NCBI GenBank assembly: GCA_964644555.1
Contig: CAZXWI010000056.1
Span: forward strand, 1 to 10,039
Reading direction: 5' to 3'
DNA length: 10,039 nt
Origin: RUG14186 sp964644555
Lineage (GTDB): Bacteria > Bacillota > Clostridia > Eubacteriales > Anaerofustaceae
A program made the translations under genes and the position numbers. The notes below the pieces were generated by a model that was not told the origin of the DNA, made no database searches, and worked only from the letters and a program-made list of their open reading frames with translations. Positions 5,956 through 10,039 of this stretch are shown in pieces (position 1 is the stretch's first letter; every line of letters begins with the position of its first letter).

Positions 5956-6610
5956 CGGCTTTTACCTCCTTTTGTTTTAAATCTATTACTCTCGGATAAG
6001 CTACATTTTTGTAGCTTTTGGGTTCGTTGATTTTCAAAAGTTTATCGGTTTGATTTAACTTTTTCATTCTGTTATATATTTCCACCCAAGCACATGGGTT
6101 TTCGGGATTTACTTCGCACATGCCGTTTCTGCTTCCTCCGCAAGGGCCGTTGATTAAGCTCTTTGCGCATTTCGTAATGGGGCATATACCTCCCGTATTT
6201 GCCAGCATACAATCGCCGCACATATGGCAGGCTTCCGAGAATTTTGTCAATCGTTCTATTTCGCCCAAAAACATGGTATTATTTGCCGGATATACCGCAC
6301 TGTCCACCAAAGAAGAAACGGTCTGCACTCCGTCGCCGCAAGCCATGCAAACTATTGCTTCGTATCCTGAGTCCTTAAACTGTTTCAATTCTTTTTTCAT
6401 TACAAGGTAGTTGCATGAATTTTGCGGAAGCAAAGTTGCCACAACTTCGATTCCATTTTGCTTTAATAATTCAGCCATAGCCTCTATTTCTTCGGCTCCG
6501 CCTGTTTTACATACGCTTGCACATTCACCGCAGCCGGTTATCAAAACTTTTTTTACACCCTCTAAATAAGATAATATCTCCGAGGTCGGTTTAGCTTGTG
6601 TAATAATCAT
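5948..6610 (-). CDS. metV: MetV, cysteine-rich partner of methylenetetrahydrofolate reductase
   Basis: A 220-residue soluble protein of the MTHFR C-terminal family, found beside metF in acetogens and required for its reductase complex. It has 14 cysteines, grouped as C27-x2-C30-x3-C34, C66, C88-x2-C91, C128-x2-C131-x2-C134, C143, C148, C157, C165 and C173. The segment NGPCGGSRNGMCE (154-166) is a family hallmark. This distribution fits binding of iron-sulfur clusters and possibly zinc, so it probably passes electrons to the flavin of MetF. It begins 20 bases after folD with a moderate AAAGGCAG binding site. The folate reductase activity itself is in MetF. Annotation pipelines often call this protein simply a methylenetetrahydrofolate reductase C-terminal domain protein. 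Confidence 0.93.
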   Translation of the reverse strand: MIITQAKPTSEILSYLEGVKKVLITGCGECASVCKTGGAEEIEAMAELLKQNGIEVVATLLPQNSCNYLVMKKELKQFKDSGYEAIVCMACGDGVQTVSSLVDSAVYPANNTMFLGEIERLTKFSEACHMCGDCMLANTGGICPITKCAKSLINGPCGGSRNGMCEVNPENPCAWVEIYNRMKKLNQTDKLLKINEPKSYKNVAYPRVIDLKQKEVKADE

Positions 6611-6630
6611 TTTTTATTCGCTGCCTTTCT

Positions 6631-7536
6631 TTAAATAATACCGTTTTGTAGCTTACATCCCTTTATAACATGCTGAGCAAGCAGTGCCGTGGTAATCGGG
6701 CCTGTGCCGCCTCCGCAGCCCGGAGTTGCGCTGGTTATCATCATAGCCTTATCGGCACAGTCCTCACGGCAGTCGCCTGTTCGGATTTTCTTGCCGTTTT
6801 CGTCAAGTACAAAATTCTTGTTTTCGTCTTTCTTTTGTGCCATTGCCACATCAATAACTATCGCATCGTCTCTTATCATATCGGGAGTCAATAATCCGTA
6901 AACACCACAGCCCGTAATGACTATATCGCTCTTTATTGTGTAATCCTTAACGGACTTTGTGAATATATGGCAAATACTTACCGTGGCAAATTCGTTTGTC
7001 AGCATTATTGCCAAAGGCTTTCCGAAAACATTCGAATTATTTACTATGGTTACATCTTTGCCCTTAACATTGATATCGTAATACCTCAAAAGCTCCATAA
7101 CCCCCTCAGCCGTGCAAGGGAAAAATCCTCTTTCGTCTTGTATCATAAGCTTGCCGAGGTTTGTCGGGTTAAGGGCATCAGGGTCTTTTTCGGGGGATAT
7201 AATATATTTTATTTCATCCTCATTTATTTGAGGCGGAAGTGGCTTAAATATCAAAATCGAATGTATAAGCTTATCTTCGTTTGCCTGTTTGAGCCTAAGT
7301 ACGAATTCATCTTGGCTTACATCGCCCGAAAATACAACGCTTTCCACTTCAATGCCGCTATTTGCCATTCTTGCGATTATGCTTTTTTCATAAGAAATGC
7401 TTCCCGGATCTTCTCCTATTCTGAATATGGCAAGGCGAGGGGTTATCCCTCTACTTTTCAGCATATCGGAATCTTCAAGAACTTTCTTCAGCATATTTTC
7501 GCTGACTTCTTTACCGCTTAACAGTTTTGCGCTCAT
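6631..7536 (-). CDS. folD: FolD-family methylene-THF dehydrogenase, probably without cyclohydrolase activity
   Basis: A 301-residue FolD homologue linking methenyl-THF and methylene-THF with NAD(P). The start at 7536 is chosen over an ATG 17 codons upstream because AAAGGAGG sits five bases before it and the longer version would run 40 bases into fchA. Conserved parts: LLSGKEV (5-11), DPGSISYEKS with Y49, the PLP turn at 99-101, KDPDALNP with D120 (E. coli D121), NNSNVFGKPLA in the nucleotide fold (167-176), and the C-terminal TPGCGGGTGPIT. By eye alignment to E. coli FolD, catalytic K54 becomes I53 and Q98 becomes F97. Both residues are tied to cyclohydrolase chemistry in studied FolDs, so this enzyme is probably a dehydrogenase only, with the separate FchA supplying the missing step. 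Cofactor preference cannot be assigned. Confidence 0.93.
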   Translation of the reverse strand: MSAKLLSGKEVSENMLKKVLEDSDMLKSRGITPRLAIFRIGEDPGSISYEKSIIARMANSGIEVESVVFSGDVSQDEFVLRLKQANEDKLIHSILIFKPLPPQINEDEIKYIISPEKDPDALNPTNLGKLMIQDERGFFPCTAEGVMELLRYYDINVKGKDVTIVNNSNVFGKPLAIMLTNEFATVSICHIFTKSVKDYTIKSDIVITGCGVYGLLTPDMIRDDAIVIDVAMAQKKDENKNFVLDENGKKIRTGDCREDCADKAMMITSATPGCGGGTGPITTALLAQHVIKGCKLQNGII

Positions 7537-7541
7537 ATCAG

Positions 7542-7549
7542 CCTCCTTT
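7542..7549 (-). promoter_or_regulatory. Ribosome binding site that fixes the folD start
   Basis: AAAGGAGG, overlapping the last two bases of the fchA stop codon and five bases before the ATG at 7536. This near-perfect site decides against the upstream ATG at 7587 and implies translational coupling between fchA and folD. Confidence 0.85.
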
Positions 7550-8174
7550 ATATCGTATTTAATACATCGGTATATATTTTGTCGCACCTTTTAACGGCGC
7601 TCTCCACCATGGGAAGGAGTTTATCCTTTACCGAGTTTACATACTTCTCATCATTCATCATATTAAGGTTGGTTACCACATTAAGCCAACCCATAGCCAC
7701 CACGCTTCTTAAAAGCGCAATGCCGCACCCCACATCGGAAAGAGCCAAAAGTGAACCCTTAACAGCCAAAGCTTCGAATATTTCCACACATTCGCAAGCA
7801 CTTTGTACTATTCGTATGGGGGTTTCGGTTGCCAATACCAAACAGCGCTGCAGTTCCTTTTCTTTATAAGCTTTTTCTTCGTCTGTTTCGCTCGGCAGTG
7901 CATATGCCTTGGAAAGGGGCAGAAAATTGAGCGCATCATCGTCCATCATATTGAGAAAACGTGCCTTATATAGTTCGGCATCTTTAATGATTTTTTGTAT
8001 GTCCTCTTCATACATGGCATATTTTTTCTTGCCCGTTGTCAGATTACATACCATTCCGCCGAGAGCCACAGCCAATGCACCCGAAAGTGCTGCGGCACTG
8101 CCGCCTCCCGGCGTAGGGCTTTTGGAAAAAGCCCGATTGATAAATTCTTCGCATGTGTATTTAGAAAGACTCAT
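7548..8174 (-). CDS. fchA: Methenyl-THF cyclohydrolase (cyclodeaminase-domain family)
   Basis: A 208-residue stand-alone cyclodeaminase domain of the formiminotransferase-cyclodeaminase family. Residues 19-30, SPTPGGGSAAAL, carry the family's hallmark glycine-rich motif, followed by a long helical body as expected for this all-alpha fold. In acetogens FchA converts 10-formyl-THF to 5,10-methenyl-THF. In purine and histidine fermenters relatives release ammonia from formimino-THF, so either chemistry is possible. It lies between fhs and folD in the order expected for a formate-to-methyl route. GGAGGGAAG precedes the ATG. A 66-base gap separates it from fhs, the largest gap in the operon, with no terminator visible. 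The FolD next door appears to lack cyclohydrolase residues, which makes this protein essential to the route. Confidence 0.93.
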   Translation of the reverse strand: MSLSKYTCEEFINRAFSKSPTPGGGSAAALSGALAVALGGMVCNLTTGKKKYAMYEEDIQKIIKDAELYKARFLNMMDDDALNFLPLSKAYALPSETDEEKAYKEKELQRCLVLATETPIRIVQSACECVEIFEALAVKGSLLALSDVGCGIALLRSVVAMGWLNVVTNLNMMNDEKYVNSVKDKLLPMVESAVKRCDKIYTDVLNTI

Positions 8175-8240
8175 TATCTTCCCTCCGAAACAATATAAAA
8201 TTCATTCTCAAATTCCTTCGGCAAATACACTGACTCTTTT

Positions 8241-9920
8241 TTAGAACAAACCGTATATCTTTCCGTTGGAGTCAACATCTATTCTTTCTGCCGCAGGCAC
8301 TTTCGGAAGTCCCGGCATTGTCATTATATCTCCCGTTAGAGCAACGATAAATCCTGCCCCCGCCGAGAGTTTTACATCTCTTACCGAAATTCTGAAGCCT
8401 GTCGGTCTGCCGAGTATTTTTTCGTTATCCGTAAGTGAGTACGGTGTTTTTGCAATACATACGGGAATATTGTCGTAGCCGAGTCTTGTCAAATTCGCAA
8501 TTTCCCTCTTAGCGCTGTCCGAAAAATCAACTCCATCTGCGCCGTAAATCTTTGTGGCTACTGCCTTGATTTTTTCATCAATGGGCATATCCGATTCGTA
8601 TGCAAAGTGAAGTTCGCTGGGAATATCGCACAACTTAACAACTTCTTCAGCCAGCTCTATACCGCCGTTTCCGCCTTTTTCCCAAACTTCCGACAGCTTA
8701 ACATTAACGCCCAATTCGGCACATTTGTCGCTGACGAGTTTGATTTCGGCATCTGTATCCGTAACATATTTGTTAATGGCAACAACAGCCGGAATACCGA
8801 ATACTTCCTTAATGTTTTCCACATGTTTGAGAAGATTCGGAATACCTTTTTCGAGTGCCTCCAAATTTTCTTTTTGCAAATCCGCATTGGAGACTCCGCC
8901 GTTATACTTCAATGCCTTGATAGTTGCCACTATAATTACCGCATCCGGCTTTAAGTTAGCAAGTCTACATTTAATATTAAGGAATTTTTCAGCTCCCAAA
9001 TCTGCTCCGAAGCCTGCTTCCGTAACTACATAATCAGCAAAATGCATAGCCATTCTCGTTGCCAAAACAGAGTTGCAGCCGTGTGCTATATTCGCAAAAG
9101 GTCCGCCATGCACGAACGCAGGTGTTCCCTCCAATGTTTGTACGAGGTTAGGCTTTAATGCGTCTTTCAAAAGTGCTGCCATTGCACCTTGAGCTTTCAG
9201 CTGACCTGCCGTTACAGGCTCTCCCTTGGTATTGTAGCCGATAACTATTCTGGCAAGACGCTCTTTCAAATCATCTATTGATGTGGCAAGGCAGAATATT
9301 GCCATAATTTCGGAAGCTACGGTAATATCCCAATGATCCTCTCTTACGCAGCCTTGGTACTTTCCGCCAAGCCCGTCAACTGCATTTCGGAGTTGTCTGT
9401 CGTTCATATCCACAGCTCTGTGCCATGTAACTCTTCTCGGGTCAATGTCGAGTTCATTACCCTGGAAAATATGATTATCTATCATTGCGGCAAGTAAGTT
9501 GTTGGCTGCGCTTATAGCATGGAAATCTCCCGTAAAGTGAAGATTTATATCTTCCATAGGCACTACCTGAGCGTATCCTCCCCCTGCAGCACCGCCCTTG
9601 ATTCCGAATACGGGTCCGAGAGAAGGTTCTCTTAATGCCACTATAACATTCTTGCCTATTTTAGAAAGTGCATCGGCAACACCTACGGTAGTTGTGCTTT
9701 TTCCCTCTCCTGCCGGTGTTGGGTTGATGGCAGTAACGAGAATCAGTTTAGCAGGATTGCCCGAACCTTTTGTGGTGGCCAAAAGATTGTAGTCAATCTT
9801 TGCTTTATATTTTCCGTAAAGTTCCAAATCGTCCTCGGTAAGACCGATTTTCTCTGCTACCTTTCTGATATCCAGTGGTGTGCACTCTTGTGCGATTTCA
9901 ATATCCGATTTATAAGCCAT
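8241..9920 (-). CDS. fhs: Formate-tetrahydrofolate ligase (10-formyl-THF synthetase)
   Basis: A full-length 559-residue enzyme that joins formate to tetrahydrofolate with ATP, the entry of formate into the methyl branch (reversible, and able to make ATP from formyl-THF in purine fermenters). Visible features: the P-loop PTPAGEGKST (67-76), the family signature EPSLGPVFGIKGGAAGGG (98-115), HFTGDFHAI (128-136), and VHGGPFANIAHG in the middle of the chain. The N-terminus MAYKSDIEIAQ is typical, and GGAGG lies seven bases before the ATG. It is the first gene of the operon visible, read leftwards into fchA. The 119 bases upstream within the window are non-coding, so it may be the promoter-proximal gene. 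CODH or ACS genes sometimes precede it in relatives and could lie to the right. Confidence 0.97.
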   Translation of the reverse strand: MAYKSDIEIAQECTPLDIRKVAEKIGLTEDDLELYGKYKAKIDYNLLATTKGSGNPAKLILVTAINPTPAGEGKSTTTVGVADALSKIGKNVIVALREPSLGPVFGIKGGAAGGGYAQVVPMEDINLHFTGDFHAISAANNLLAAMIDNHIFQGNELDIDPRRVTWHRAVDMNDRQLRNAVDGLGGKYQGCVREDHWDITVASEIMAIFCLATSIDDLKERLARIVIGYNTKGEPVTAGQLKAQGAMAALLKDALKPNLVQTLEGTPAFVHGGPFANIAHGCNSVLATRMAMHFADYVVTEAGFGADLGAEKFLNIKCRLANLKPDAVIIVATIKALKYNGGVSNADLQKENLEALEKGIPNLLKHVENIKEVFGIPAVVAINKYVTDTDAEIKLVSDKCAELGVNVKLSEVWEKGGNGGIELAEEVVKLCDIPSELHFAYESDMPIDEKIKAVATKIYGADGVDFSDSAKREIANLTRLGYDNIPVCIAKTPYSLTDNEKILGRPTGFRISVRDVKLSAGAGFIVALTGDIMTMPGLPKVPAAERIDVDSNGKIYGLF

Positions 9921-9952
9921 AAGTATACCTCCGTTTGTGGTTTAATAATTGG

Positions 9953-9964
9953 AAGTGCACACTT
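9953..9964. promoter_or_regulatory. Small inverted repeat in the fhs leader
   Basis: AAGTG and CACTT flank a two-base centre (AAGTGCACACTT on the plus strand), 33 bases before the fhs ATG. It could be a small operator; being so short it could also be chance. Confidence 0.25.
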
Positions 9965-10029
9965 TTTAAGTATGCAAATATTGTTATTGCAAAATGTAGA
10001 AATTAAGTCTATTCTTCCATACATTTCTC

Positions 10030-10035
10030 ATTATA
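10030..10035 (-). promoter_or_regulatory. Possible -10 box of the fhs operon promoter
   Basis: TATAAT on the minus strand at the right edge; the matching -35 would lie outside the window near 10053-10058. It would give a leader of about 100 bases. No better -35/-10 pair is seen closer to fhs (TAGACT, 17 bases, AATAAC is the next best, and weak). Confidence 0.35.
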
Positions 10036-10039
10036 ATAT

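Noticed and set aside
6967..7521. A 184-codon plus-strand open frame opposite folD
   Set aside because: Antisense shadow of a clear FolD gene, with no domain and no plausible translation signal.
7537..7587. A 17-residue N-terminal extension of FolD from the ATG at 7587
   Set aside because: It would overlap fchA by 40 bases, has no good ribosome binding site, and the homologous FolD start (MSAKLLSGKEV) follows AAAGGAGG at 7536.

Overview
The window looks like an AT-rich chromosome from an anaerobic Firmicute of the class Clostridia. The basis is low GC, strong AGGAGG-type ribosome binding sites, tight gene packing, and the gene set itself. The species cannot be named from what is visible.

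Layout. (a) Positions 1-296 are a divergent control region. A transporter gene (N-terminus only, minus strand) runs off the left edge, and a TetR-family regulator reads right. Between them lie a perfect-consensus sigma-A promoter (TTGACA, 17 bp, TATAAT, minus strand) and a perfect 16-bp inverted repeat that covers its -10 box and predicted start site. (b) 972-1560 is a non-coding spacer packed with hairpins. It starts with the tetR terminator and ends with the terminator of the large operon; between them are GC-rich and AT-rich palindromes that look like dispersed repeats or remnants of them. (c) 1561-9920 is one nine-gene minus-strand operon, in transcription order fhs, fchA, folD, metV, metF, lpdA, gcvH, an unnamed amidohydrolase, and a formate/nitrite-family channel. 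(d) 9921-10039 is the leader of fhs.

How the genes fit together. Fhs activates formate to 10-formyl-THF. FchA cyclises it to methenyl-THF, FolD reduces it to methylene-THF, and MetV/MetF reduce it to methyl-THF. This is the complete methyl branch of the Wood-Ljungdahl pathway from formate, ending in a channel that could move formate across the membrane. LpdA and the lipoyl carrier GcvH connect to the glycine cleavage/synthase system, but their partners GcvP and GcvT, and CODH/ACS, are not in the window. The operon could therefore serve acetogenesis, a reductive glycine route, or oxidative one-carbon flow.

The points most worth a second look are the amidohydrolase inside the one-carbon operon, a FolD whose cyclohydrolase lysine appears to be replaced (consistent with FchA doing that step), the LpdA/GcvH pair without P and T proteins, the operator over the divergent promoter, and the hairpin-rich spacer. 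I see no CRISPR array, tRNA, rRNA, intact insertion sequence or phage gene.
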